From: Paenibacillus dauci
GTDB taxonomy: Bacteria; Bacillota; Bacilli; Paenibacillales; Paenibacillaceae
Assembly (NCBI RefSeq): GCF_000971985.1
Contig: NZ_LAQQ01000001.1
Span: 186,001-250,000, forward strand
Direction of reading: 5' to 3'
Length of the DNA: 64,000 bases
Positions 27,896 to 36,625 of the stretch are shown piece by piece. Each line of letters opens with the position of its first letter. Within the stretch, counting starts at the first letter, position 1. The position numbers and the translations under genes are program-made. The notes beneath the pieces were generated by a model that was not told the DNA's origin, did no database searches, and saw nothing but the letters and a program-made list of their open reading frames with translations.

Positions 27896-28732
27896 TTAAC
27901 CTTGCAGGAATTCAATTAAGGCTGAATTGAATTTTTCATAATGAGTGGCATTAAATCCGTGTGGTCCACCTTCAACAACGACAAGATGGCTACCAGGGAT
28001 AGATTCATGAGTACGTTGTCCGCTTACTTCCAACGGCACAATAGCATCGGAATCGCCATGGATCACCAATGTTGGAATATTAAATTTCTCCAAATCCTGA
28101 CGGAAATCGGTTAGAGCAAAGGCAGCGATACAATCCAATGTACCTTTAGGTGAAGCTGCAGCAGCAATATCCCGGTTGTACAAACGGAATGGTTCGCTTA
28201 CAAGATCAGTACGGTCTCCAGCAGCGAAGAAGTTACTTGTAAACCCATCCAGGAATGCCAGACGATCTGTTTTCACTCCATTTTGGAATTCTGCAATTGT
28301 CGCATCATCCAATCCGCCTTGAGGATTATTTTCAGTTATATAGAGATAGGGAGGAACAGCTCCTGCAAATACCGCTTTAGAAATGCGTTCTGTTCCATAG
28401 GTTCCTACATAACGCGCTACTTCACCGCCGCCCATAGAAAATCCGACTAATGTAGCATCATGCAGATCAAGATGAAGAATCAGCTTATGTAAATCCGAAG
28501 CAAAGGTATCATAGTCATAACCTTCCCAAGGTTGGGAGGACTGACCGAACCCACGCCGATCATACGTAATCACACGATAACCCGCTTCGATCAGTGCAGG
28601 AACTTGCTTTTCCCAAGACCGTCCACTTAAAGGCCATCCATGAATTAAAACAACAGGTTTTCCTGAACCATGATCTTCGTAGTACAGTTCAATTGGTTGT
28701 GCATTTTCTTCGCCTACAGTTAATTTAGCCAT
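27896..28732 (-). CDS. Alpha/beta hydrolase, non-heme chloroperoxidase-like
   Basis: 278 residues, cytoplasmic. Catalytic triad visible: Ser in GFSMGGGEVARYVG, Asp in HGDSDAIVP, His in GGPHGFN. The oxyanion segment is LIHGWPLSGRSWEKQ, and DRRGFGQSSQPWEGYDYDTFA is typical of the cofactor-free haloperoxidase/esterase group. The true activity is likely ester or perester hydrolysis. It lies downstream of the TetR/DUF1348 pair on the same strand, with a 150-base gap holding small inverted repeats, so it may belong to the same regulon. Confidence 0.92.
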   Translation of the reverse strand: MAKLTVGEENAQPIELYYEDHGSGKPVVLIHGWPLSGRSWEKQVPALIEAGYRVITYDRRGFGQSSQPWEGYDYDTFASDLHKLILHLDLHDATLVGFSMGGGEVARYVGTYGTERISKAVFAGAVPPYLYITENNPQGGLDDATIAEFQNGVKTDRLAFLDGFTSNFFAAGDRTDLVSEPFRLYNRDIAAAASPKGTLDCIAAFALTDFRQDLEKFNIPTLVIHGDSDAIVPLEVSGQRTHESIPGSHLVVVEGGPHGFNATHYEKFNSALIEFLQG

Positions 28733-28882
28733 TGAAAATCACTCCGTTAGTTGAATTTTTTATTGCCATCGAAGAATACATATGAAGCCTGGGTTATCCT
28801 TTATCCTAAAAGTTAGGATGTGAATCATCTTCGTCGCTGCAGACAAGGATGATTCAGCTTTCAATAGAATAGCATGAATATT

Positions 28883-29446
28883 TCAATTACGATACACCGA
28901 GATTCGCTGTATAAGATTCGTTAATGTACGTTCAAAAAAAGAGTTGTCGTTAAGAGCCCTGCTTAAAAGTAATCCTCCCTGAATGCCAACAATCGTTTCC
29001 TCTGAAATCTGATCGGCTTTCTCTTTGGGGACGTCTGCTCGAACGAGAGCTGCGCTTAATGCTTCAATCCATCTTACAAAATATTGCTGAATAGCAGTAG
29101 TGAAGCGATCCCGTGTCTCGTCTAAGGCAAACGCACCCATAAGGCATATGCGCTGACCAGATTGAAAATAAGTATCGACCTCTTGCCACATATGATCAAT
29201 AGCCGACCAGGGTTCACTTTTTTCGAGTGGTTCAAATATATTACTGATAAACCATTGATCTACGTTATCAAGGATTACAGCAGCCATTTCTTCTTTTCCA
29301 CCAGGGAAGAAGTGATACAAGCTGCCTTTCGATAAGTTGGTACGGGCTGTGATTTTGCTTAGAGATGCACCCTCATAACCCAACTCACGAAATACCTCGG
29401 CAACGAGAGGTATGATGTCCGATTTTTCGAAAACGGTACGAGTCAT
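28883..29446 (-). CDS. TetR-family repressor (LmrA/YxaF type)
   Basis: 187 residues. N-terminal HTH ([37 protein letters not shown]) matches the LmrA/YxaF/QdoR-like group; the C-terminal helices bind an inducer. It starts inside the end of the upstream gene with a 4-base ATGA overlap, so the two form an operon. The 18-base palindrome at 29940-29957 ahead of the operon is a probable binding site, which implies autoregulation. Confidence 0.92.
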   Translation of the reverse strand: MTRTVFEKSDIIPLVAEVFRELGYEGASLSKITARTNLSKGSLYHFFPGGKEEMAAVILDNVDQWFISNIFEPLEKSEPWSAIDHMWQEVDTYFQSGQRICLMGAFALDETRDRFTTAIQQYFVRWIEALSAALVRADVPKEKADQISEETIVGIQGGLLLSRALNDNSFFERTLTNLIQRISVYRN

Positions 29447-29904
29447 AGATTCAACTCACTTAGGCTTGGATGGTCAGCAGGACGCGAGCCAAGAGGCCAG
29501 TGGAATTTTCGTTCTTCTTCTTGGATTGGCATATCGTTAATAGAAGCAAATCTGCGTTGCATCAATCCATCCTCAGCAAATTCCCAATTCTCGTTGCCAT
29601 ATGATCTAAACCAATTACCACTATCGTCACACCATTCGTACGCAAATCTCACGGCAATACAGTTGTCTGTATATGCCCATAGTTCCTTAATAAGACGATA
29701 CTCTAGCTCTTTGGCCCATTTTCTAGTTAATAAAGCGACAATTTCTTCACGACCTGTTATAAATTCACTGCGATTTCTCCAAAAACAATCCTTTGTGTAA
29801 ACAAGTGAGCAGCGCTCAGGATCTCGGCTATTCCAGCTGTCTTCTGCCATACGTGTTTTTAGAATTGCTGTTTCGCGAGTGAATGGGGGAGTTAAATTGG
29901 TCAT
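29443..29904 (-). CDS. DUF1348 (SnoaL/NTF2-like) protein
   Basis: 153 residues of the DUF1348 family with the NTF2-like cone fold. Typical features: [54 protein letters not shown], and [27 protein letters not shown], ending in DMPI...[10 protein letters not shown]. These small proteins often belong to detoxification operons with TetR regulators; the substrate is not known. First gene of the TetR operon, directly behind the palindromic operator. Confidence 0.9.
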   Translation of the reverse strand: MTNLTPPFTRETAILKTRMAEDSWNSRDPERCSLVYTKDCFWRNRSEFITGREEIVALLTRKWAKELEYRLIKELWAYTDNCIAVRFAYEWCDDSGNWFRSYGNENWEFAEDGLMQRRFASINDMPIQEEERKFHWPLGSRPADHPSLSELNL

Positions 29905-29939
29905 TACATTTCCTCACTTTCTATACTGTTTGTTTTACT

Positions 29940-29957
29940 ATAAACCGATCGGTTTAT
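29940..29957. promoter_or_regulatory. TetR-type operator
   Basis: Perfect 18-base palindrome, ATAAACCGATCGGTTTAT, 36 bases before the DUF1348 start. TAAACCGNNCGGTTTA is a common TetR-family half-site arrangement, and a TetR gene is in the operon. Confidence 0.8.
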
Positions 29958-30767
29958 TAATGCAAGTATAAATTAGTATTTTTAAAAGATATATGTATAG
30001 ATTTGGAGTTTATTAGGTGAAACTAGTTCATAATGATAGTGAACTTTGGATCAATTTGGTTATACTTAAAGTACATTACCGCTAACACTATATACGAAGA
30101 TACAGTATGAGAGAGTATCAGGATTAGTTTGAATATCAATCGTAATCTGGAATGCATCCGTGGATCTTCAAAAGATCAAAGTGCAGATCGGTAAAGAGAA
30201 AGAACTATTTCTGCAGATACGGAGACTGGAGTATTTTATTGCTCGTCAGGTAAAATACATCTATAGACGCTTTATAAAAATGTAGAATGCTCTACATAGT
30301 ACGTTACTGTTAAATCGTCTTCAGTTTATTTTGCAATCAAGATCGGGTAAAGAGATTGTAGTTGAAAAGTAATCAATAAATTTCTAGATTGAATTGATAA
30401 ATGAAGTAAGAGCGTATAGATAGTATGATCTTAAATTAAATAAAGGAGCATACAACGTAGATTTTTTATCAATAGAGCATCATATATACATATGTACAAA
30501 ATACGAGTTTTGTGATTATGTATGAAGGATTTGAAGTCACGTATGTTTTATCTTATTTTATATCTACAGTTATTACTCATATATTGTATATCCCGTTAGC
30601 TTTTTATTATTTAACAATTGCTAATCTTAATTCTTTATTGCCGCTCTTTGATGATTTCAATATCTAAATTAAATAAACCCTGTACATTTTATTTTATCAT
30701 GCCTACATAAGATTTATTTAATTTTATTGCTTACTACAGTTATTGTATTTGAATACTTATTTATTAT
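29958..30767. other. Gene-poor AT-rich stretch
   Basis: About 800 bases with no convincing gene. A 22-residue ORF begins with GTG near 30016 behind a TTGGAG box (KLVHNDSELWINL...), and an open frame without start codon at 30133-30285 reads like coding sequence (DLQKIKVQIGKEKELFLQ). Both may be decayed remnants. Frequent stops in all frames elsewhere. Confidence 0.4.
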
Positions 30768-31181
30768 TTACTTTAATTCATCTATTGATTCCAGCAAATT
30801 ATTGATCATTTTTATTAGAATCTCGATCTCTTTATTAGATCGAGATTCTAATAAAAATTGAAGTCGATTTAGCATGTCTGGCAATTCCTTAGATAGCTTA
30901 GTATCGTAGTTCTTAAATAATTGCAAAGGCTTAATATTTAAAACAACTAGATTTTTTTGTAAAGTATCTAAAGAGATATTACGCTCTCCACGCTCAATAT
31001 CTCCAACATAAGGTTGTGGTAATTCTACCATTTCCCCTAACTGAGCCTGTGTCAAATTTTGTGCCTTTCTATAAAAACGAATTCGTTCACCTACATAAGA
31101 ATTTATATTTCTCCAGCTGCTCCTAATATCAAAACATTCAATATTAAATCTCCCTTTACAAGTGTTGATTAAAAAAATCAT
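30768..31181 (-). CDS. XRE-family helix-turn-helix regulator
   Basis: 137 residues from the ATG at 31181. The Cro/C1-type HTH lies at about 29-85 (GERIRFYRKAQNLTQAQLGEMVELPQPYVGDIERGERNISLDTLQK), followed by a helical C-terminal part. The visible start overlaps the upstream hydrolase by 26 bases and has no good ribosome site. Relatives usually begin just before SYVGERI, where only ATA is found, so the real start is unclear. AT-rich. A 51-base hairpin forming a perfect 22-base stem lies within the C-terminal coding part. Confidence 0.82.
   Translation of the reverse strand: MIFLINTCKGRFNIECFDIRSSWRNINSYVGERIRFYRKAQNLTQAQLGEMVELPQPYVGDIERGERNISLDTLQKNLVVLNIKPLQLFKNYDTKLSKELPDMLNRLQFLLESRSNKEIEILIKMINNLLESIDELK
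30808..30858. repeat. Perfect 22-base inverted repeat inside XRE gene
   Basis: 30808-30829 pairs perfectly with 30837-30858 around a 7-base loop. It encodes the segment FLLESRSNKEIEILIKM, so the reading frame tolerates it. Confidence 0.9.
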
Positions 31182-32064
31182 TTATTTTTTGGAACGGTAT
31201 TTTATCTTTTTGATCATATAAAGTCGCATGACCTGCGTCTTTAACAACATATAATTCTTTAGGCTCTTTGGCATGTTCGTAAGCCCAGTCGGTATGCGGT
31301 TTTGTAAGTGCCTTATCTCCTGCAATCAGCAGTATGGGTCTAGGTGAAATTTCATCAATGTATTGCATTATCTTTGTTGCCATAAATGATAACGGCATTG
31401 TGGCATTCCATGTACTATTCGATAAGATCGAATTCTCATGGAATCCTCGCTCAGTACGATAATAGTTATACACGTTTTTACCCTCATCAGGTTCATTTTC
31501 TGGGTAACCGTTCGGAAATCTATCCGCACCGGGAGTATTAGTGCGATTTTCAGCGTCAATCCAACGTTGGTTCGCTAACGCATTCAATGTGGTCGTTCTC
31601 TCCGCGGTTGGGACGTCACCCATTGCGGAAATATTATACATGGAAACTGTAATTACCGCTTTTACTCGCTTATCGATTGATGCCGCGTTTAAAGCAAAGC
31701 CCCCCCAGCCACAAAGCCCGATCATGCCTATACGTTCACGATCAACATTAGGCTGAAGCCCAAGCTCATCTACAGCTGCCATGAAATCTTCCGTGCTGAT
31801 ATCTGGTGATGCAACATGACGAGGAATTCCACCGCTTTCACCCGTATACGAACCATCGAAAGCCAATGTTACGAAACCAAGCGCAGCCATTTCATTGGCA
31901 TAGAATCCAGACGCTTGTTCTTTTACGGCTCCAAATGGACCACCAATTACAAGTGCAGACGACTTTTTTTTCTCAATATTCTTTGGAAAATATAGGTCCG
32001 CAGCTAATTCGATACCAAAACAATTTTTAAAACGGAGTTCTGTTCTTTTAACATTCTCGTTCAA
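31156..32064 (-). CDS. Alpha/beta hydrolase, dienelactone-hydrolase-like
   Basis: 302 residues if the TTG at 32064 is used; the frame is open to 32238, but the extra 58 residues overlap a decayed gene in another frame and look non-native. Nucleophile motif GLCGWGGFALNAA has Cys in the nucleophile position, as in dienelactone hydrolases; the acid and His lie near LLIAGDKAL and DAGHATLYD. The N-terminal LADLYFPKN and GPFGAVKEQASGFYA segments match YcjY-like hydrolases. No ribosome site is visible at the TTG, so expression may be impaired. Substrate unknown. Confidence 0.78.
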   Translation of the reverse strand: MNENVKRTELRFKNCFGIELAADLYFPKNIEKKKSSALVIGGPFGAVKEQASGFYANEMAALGFVTLAFDGSYTGESGGIPRHVASPDISTEDFMAAVDELGLQPNVDRERIGMIGLCGWGGFALNAASIDKRVKAVITVSMYNISAMGDVPTAERTTTLNALANQRWIDAENRTNTPGADRFPNGYPENEPDEGKNVYNYYRTERGFHENSILSNSTWNATMPLSFMATKIMQYIDEISPRPILLIAGDKALTKPHTDWAYEHAKEPKELYVVKDAGHATLYDQKDKIPFQKINDFFNQHL

Positions 32065-32382
32065 TTTGAAAGTGAATTTTCTCGATCGCTCAGTTCCATA
32101 ATTATACTGGGGAAATGATACATCATGATAGCGTAGCCTACCAGCAGTATAGGATCTCTTACTACAGGGATAAGCGAATACAAGAGCTGCGCGGCATCCT
32201 GCATAGCTGCGATATACAGAACCGCGTCCTGGTTGCATACAATTTGGGTTGTTCCTTTTGTTTGTACGATCGACTATATCGCGCTTCCAGCTCCGTTTTC
32301 TTCTATCAGATAAGCATATTCACTTTACAATTGAAAATACTTCTATTGCAGTTGATCTTCTATGCTCGTCACGATCCGTCAT
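32061..32382 (-). pseudogene. Decayed gene fragment upstream of hydrolase
   Basis: On the minus strand an ATG at 32382 opens a frame (TDRDEHRRSTAIEVFSIVK) that stops. A shift of one base continues it as SEYAYLIEENGAGSAI, then an in-frame TAG, then QIVCNQDAVLYIAAMQDAAQ, LLYSLIPVVRDPILLVGYAI and MMYHFPSIIMELSDREN, ending at TGA 32063-32061. Coding-like composition but broken by at least one frameshift and one stop. Family not recognised. Confidence 0.5.
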
Positions 32383-32440
32383 CTCGATTTTATTATAGGC
32401 ACTAGTGAATCTTGATATTCAATGGTTATGTTTATTTTAT

Positions 32441-32481
32441 AAAAAGACCTCTTGTACGTTCAAAAAATGTACAAGAGGTCT
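32441..32481 (-). terminator. Terminator of carotenoid operon
   Basis: Perfect 13-base stem (AGACCTCTTGTAC at 32445-32457 with its complement at 32469-32481). On the minus strand the T-run follows, 43 bases after the last carotenoid gene. Confidence 0.9.
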
Positions 32482-32523
32482 CCCAAAAACTTGATTTAAT
32501 TATTAGCTTACATCACGCAGTAT

Positions 32524-33621
32524 TCAGACTTTGATTTTGCGACCTTTCCAACTCACGGAACGGAAAACATTTACCCTGATAAACGAATATAAATAGATGC
32601 CTATAAAAAACGCAAACCATATCGGGTAAACAAGAAAAATCACTTTTTTGAAGTCCCCCACCCTACTGGCAAACCATCCTGTCTGAATGACATACAGAAC
32701 ATATAATATCCCGCTCAACAGGATCATAGCAGGATTCCATCTTATCAGAGAAGAAACTAGAGCGGATGCAGCAATGAAACTGCCGGATATCCATAAGATG
32801 ACCATGAACATGACAACTGGATGCGTCGATTTGGAACCGACGGCAAAACTTTTGCACCAGCCCTCGATCAGACTGCCAATGCCTTCAGGATACATGCGCA
32901 GAGAGATAATACCTTTCCCCCCCAGGCAGCGTACAGGAAGATTTTGTTTAAGAAACGCCTCTCCCAGTGCCAGATCATCCATTATGGCTCCTTCGATTAT
33001 TTTATGCCCGCCGGACAAAAAATAATCGTCGCGATTGCATAAAATGCACGGACCGAACGAACCGGCCGTTTTAAACCGAGAACCCCAAACGGTAAACAGA
33101 TTCATCCCGGTTACAACGATAATGTTAAAAATAACAGAAAGATGTTCATACCAGTGCTCTACCGTATGAAAAGGCTGCAGCGCTGTAATACCTCTGGCTC
33201 CCTTTTCCTGATAAAACTGCAGCAGATGGTTTAGCCCCTCTGCGCTTTCGAATTTGGTATCCGCGTCCAAAAATAATAACCAGCTTCCTTTAGCCTGTTC
33301 GGCGCCGTACCAGCAGGCTGAGGATTTCCCCGCTCCTTCGTTCTGCAGCACCTTTGCGCCGAAACTTTCTGCTACAGCAGCGGTCTTGTCTGATGAATCG
33401 TCATCCACAACCAGAATTTCGAATGAAGTAAACCGCTGCTCCTGTAGGGACCGCAGCAAAGGCACAATCCTGCTTTCTTCATTTCTGGCAGGAATAATAA
33501 TAGACAGAAACGGTAGATTGGTTGCCCCTCTGGCGGAGGCACGGGGCACAGGCAGCGACCAGAACATGAGGAAGCCGACTATCACTGTCCCAAATCCAAT
33601 CGCCAGTTTAATAATGTCCAA
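32524..33621 (-). CDS. crtQ: 4,4'-Diaponeurosporenoate glycosyltransferase-like, GT2
   Basis: 365 residues. GT2 family: an N-terminal membrane helix (about 4-24), then FLSIIIPARNEESRI, ILVVDDDSSDKTAAVAES and FLDADTKFESAEG (DxD-type metal site), and several C-terminal membrane helices ending RSVSWKGRKIKV, the same tail seen in staphylococcal CrtQ. It would glucosylate the terminal carboxyl of a C30 carotenoid acid at the membrane. TTG start at 33621 with no well-spaced ribosome site. Last gene of the operon, 27 bases after crtN. Confidence 0.9.
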   Translation of the reverse strand: MDIIKLAIGFGTVIVGFLMFWSLPVPRASARGATNLPFLSIIIPARNEESRIVPLLRSLQEQRFTSFEILVVDDDSSDKTAAVAESFGAKVLQNEGAGKSSACWYGAEQAKGSWLLFLDADTKFESAEGLNHLLQFYQEKGARGITALQPFHTVEHWYEHLSVIFNIIVVTGMNLFTVWGSRFKTAGSFGPCILCNRDDYFLSGGHKIIEGAIMDDLALGEAFLKQNLPVRCLGGKGIISLRMYPEGIGSLIEGWCKSFAVGSKSTHPVVMFMVILWISGSFIAASALVSSLIRWNPAMILLSGILYVLYVIQTGWFASRVGDFKKVIFLVYPIWFAFFIGIYLYSFIRVNVFRSVSWKGRKIKV

Positions 33622-33648
33622 AGCCGTTATAACATTCGCCCCCTTTCT

Positions 33649-35178
33649 TTATTTCACCGAATAATCAAACAGCTCGCCTGTATCATCCTGGATCAATTCC
33701 TGGGCGGCGATTTTGGCAGACAGAAGTACGATTGGAACGCCAGCGCCGGGATGTGTACTGCTTCCCGTAAAGTACAAATTTTCGCAATCGCTCGCTTTGC
33801 TTTGCGGACGGTAGTGGTTGCTTTGTTTTAAAATAGGCTGCAAACCAAATGAAGCACCATTATACGCATTGAACTTGGAACTAAAATCCAGCGGTGTGAT
33901 ATGCGTTTCGGTCACAATCTCATTATCCATATTTTCAAAACCACGAATCTTTTTCAATTCATTTAAGATGTAACTGCGATAATAAGCAACCGTCTCCTCG
34001 TTCCACTCATAATTGGATTCGGCTGCATTGGATACAGGCATCAGAATATACAATCCATCTGTTCCTTCAGGAGCCATGGAAGGATCTGCTTTTGACGCGA
34101 TATACACGTAAAAAGAAGCATTCGTCAGTTTTTTTCCATCAAAAATATCATTGAGATTCTGGTCCAGATCCTCATTGAAAATAAAATTATGCACATGGTC
34201 CGTTTCTTCATACTTGCGGTTCATACCGAGGTACAGCAGGAAACAGGAGCAAGAATATTTCATGCTGTCGACTTTCTCGTCGGTATACTGTCCTTTGGAA
34301 GGCTTGTCTTGTACAAGATGCTTGATCGCATAAGGAAAGTCTGCGTTGCAAACGACATAATCCGAAGAAATGTTTTGCCCGCCCACGACAATCCCTTCTG
34401 CTTTTTGATTTTGAATAGATATCTGCTGTACATCTTGGCCGTAATGAATGATTCCTCCAAGCTCTTTGAAGAGTCTTTCCATCGACAAAGCCATCGTATA
34501 CATCCCGCCCTTAATAAACCATACTCCATATAAAAATTGAAGCATAGGAATCATGGTATAAAAAGAAGGGCTAGTCAGAGGTGAAATGCCAATATATAAC
34601 GTTTGAAAGCTGATCATCTGTCTCAGCCTTTTGTTCTTGATATATCGACCGACAAATTTATCCGCGGTATCGTAAGGTTTTAATTTGATTGCCTTCTTCA
34701 GCATCGGGAAGTTATAAAAGTCACTCCTTTTACGGAAAGGTCTGGGAAGAATATAATTTTTAGCAATGATGAATTTTTGATAAATCTCATGCAGATACCG
34801 GAAAAAGCCTGCTGTATCTTCTTCACTGATCGCTTCGATCGTTTTGGTCAGCTTGGTCATATCGGAGGAAATGTCAAAAGGCTCATCAGGAATATCACTA
34901 AAATAAGCCCGGTAAATCGGATCTAGTTTTTCCATGGGAATATAATCGTCCGGATCGCGGCCGCACACTTCGAATAGTTCCCGATAGATTTCGGGCATCA
35001 TCACGATGCTAGGTCCCAAATCGAATTTGTATCCTCCATCCAGTTCGATCCGGTTCATTTTACCACCGGGTTTTGAACCTTTTTCGTAGATCTCTACTTG
35101 GTAGCCAGCAGCCTGAAGCCTGATGGCAGAGGCAAGACCCGCCACCCCGCTTCCGATGACAATTACCTTTTTACTCAT
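33649..35178 (-). CDS. crtN: Dehydrosqualene desaturase
   Basis: 509 residues (staphylococcal CrtN is 502). FAD-binding phytoene-desaturase family: VIVIGSGVAGLASAIRLQAAGYQVEIYEK at the start, FDLGPSIVMMPEIYRELF, ISFQTLYIGISPLTSPSFY and WFIKGGMYTMA, and the C-terminal FAD motif YFTGSSTHPGAGVPIVLLSAK. The residue pattern agrees with CrtN more than with CrtP. It introduces double bonds into dehydrosqualene to give diaponeurosporene or diapolycopene. GAGG box before the ATG. Confidence 0.93.
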   Translation of the reverse strand: MSKKVIVIGSGVAGLASAIRLQAAGYQVEIYEKGSKPGGKMNRIELDGGYKFDLGPSIVMMPEIYRELFEVCGRDPDDYIPMEKLDPIYRAYFSDIPDEPFDISSDMTKLTKTIEAISEEDTAGFFRYLHEIYQKFIIAKNYILPRPFRKRSDFYNFPMLKKAIKLKPYDTADKFVGRYIKNKRLRQMISFQTLYIGISPLTSPSFYTMIPMLQFLYGVWFIKGGMYTMALSMERLFKELGGIIHYGQDVQQISIQNQKAEGIVVGGQNISSDYVVCNADFPYAIKHLVQDKPSKGQYTDEKVDSMKYSCSCFLLYLGMNRKYEETDHVHNFIFNEDLDQNLNDIFDGKKLTNASFYVYIASKADPSMAPEGTDGLYILMPVSNAAESNYEWNEETVAYYRSYILNELKKIRGFENMDNEIVTETHITPLDFSSKFNAYNGASFGLQPILKQSNHYRPQSKASDCENLYFTGSSTHPGAGVPIVLLSAKIAAQELIQDDTGELFDYSVK

Positions 35179-35227
35179 ACAAAATCCTCATTTCCGCATC
35201 CTGTTTCTTTGTTCCGATACTGGTCGT

Positions 35228-36625
35228 TTAAAGAATCCGCTTTCTCAACTTTTTCAAAGCTTTCATGTTTCGTTCCGAATAAGGCGGGAATTTACCCGAA
35301 AAGCGTAGATAATGATACGTTCGAACGCTCGTTTTTTCATAGCTAAAAGCCAAAAAACCGGCTTTGCCATGGTAAGCGCCGTATCCGCTTTGGCCAACTC
35401 CGCCAAACGCAATATGGGGACTCGCCGCATGATGGATCACTTGATTGACACTAATCGTCGAGGAGCGCATGTATTCATTAAATTGCTCAATGCGATGTTT
35501 GTCAGTGCTGAATATGTATCCAGTAAGGGCATCGCGCTGAAGAATACCGCTGGATAATAACGAATTCAAATCGGTATAGGGAATAACAGGAAGAACCGGA
35601 CCGAAAATTTCTTCTTCCAGAACGGAACTTCCCGGCTCCATATCCGTCAACACGGTTGGAGCGATAAACCGGTCGGCTTGATCATACATACCGCCATACT
35701 CAACTGTGCCCTGTGCGATAAAATGGATCACCTTTTGAAAATGGGCTTCGGTACAGATTCGTCCATAATCTTCGCTTGTCTGAGGCTGCTCCCCATAGAA
35801 ATCAGCAAGCACCGTAGAAATTTCCGCCAGCGTTTTTTCGTAAACGGAGCGCTGTACAAAAAGGGTATCCGGCGCAATACAAGTTTGGCCGGCATTGATA
35901 AATTTTCCCCATATAATGTCCTTAACAGCGGCTGCCGAAAAGCCCGTTTCGTCAAGGATACACGGGTTTTTCCCACCGAGTTCCAGAATTACCGGCGTAA
36001 GCTGCTTGGCTGCCTGATCCGCCACCCGCTTACCGGTTTGCCCGCTGCCTGTGAAAAAAATCAAATCAAACGGTGCTGTAGTCAGCTGGCTGGCGATTTG
36101 CGAATCTCCTGTGACCACGTGCAGTTGTTCAAGCGGAAATGCCTGATTGATGATTTCTTTTAGCAGTTCGGCTACTGCCGGCGCATATTCGGACGGCTTG
36201 ATAATACAAGAGTTCCCTCCAGCGATGGCTCCGATCACAGGCATCAGGGTAAGCTGGACCGGATAATTCCATGAACCGATAACCAGTACGCTTCCGTACG
36301 GATGTCTCTTTTTCCGGAGTGATTCGATATAGCCTAATTTCAAGTGCCGGGAACGCCGGGTACGATTCCATTTAGCGATATGCTTGCAGACGTAATCGAT
36401 TTCGTTCAACAGAACGGCAATCTCCGATGAAAAAGATTCAAACGCCGGTTTACCCAGATCGGAATAAAGCGCATCCGTTAATTCTTTTTCGCGTTTCACC
36501 AGAATATTTTTCAGCTTTAAAAGCTGTTTTTTACGCATCTCGTTTGAAGGGCTGCCTTGGCGCAGTAATTCTTCACGCTGCTTTTCAGGCAAGGTCTTCA
36601 GAAAAGGATTTTCATTGTCCGGCAT
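35228..36625 (-). CDS. aldH: Carotenoid aldehyde dehydrogenase
   Basis: 465 residues from the ATG at 36625 with AGAGGG upstream (an upstream ATG at 36646 would add seven residues). ALDH fold with NAD site FFTGSGQTGKRVADQAAKQL, the catalytic Glu in VILELGGKNPCI and the catalytic Cys in NAGQTCIAPDTLFV. It resembles the type-3 (class III) ALDH used to oxidise 4,4'-diaponeurosporenal to the acid in staphyloxanthin-type pathways. It overlaps the end of crtP by 14 bases and sits between the two desaturase-like genes, which supports this role. Confidence 0.88.
   Translation of the reverse strand: MPDNENPFLKTLPEKQREELLRQGSPSNEMRKKQLLKLKNILVKREKELTDALYSDLGKPAFESFSSEIAVLLNEIDYVCKHIAKWNRTRRSRHLKLGYIESLRKKRHPYGSVLVIGSWNYPVQLTLMPVIGAIAGGNSCIIKPSEYAPAVAELLKEIINQAFPLEQLHVVTGDSQIASQLTTAPFDLIFFTGSGQTGKRVADQAAKQLTPVILELGGKNPCILDETGFSAAAVKDIIWGKFINAGQTCIAPDTLFVQRSVYEKTLAEISTVLADFYGEQPQTSEDYGRICTEAHFQKVIHFIAQGTVEYGGMYDQADRFIAPTVLTDMEPGSSVLEEEIFGPVLPVIPYTDLNSLLSSGILQRDALTGYIFSTDKHRIEQFNEYMRSSTISVNQVIHHAASPHIAFGGVGQSGYGAYHGKAGFLAFSYEKTSVRTYHYLRFSGKFPPYSERNMKALKKLRKRIL

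Noticed and set aside
30133-30285. Fifty-codon open frame without start codon
   Set aside because: Some protein-like character, but too short and without start; mentioned only in the intergenic entry.
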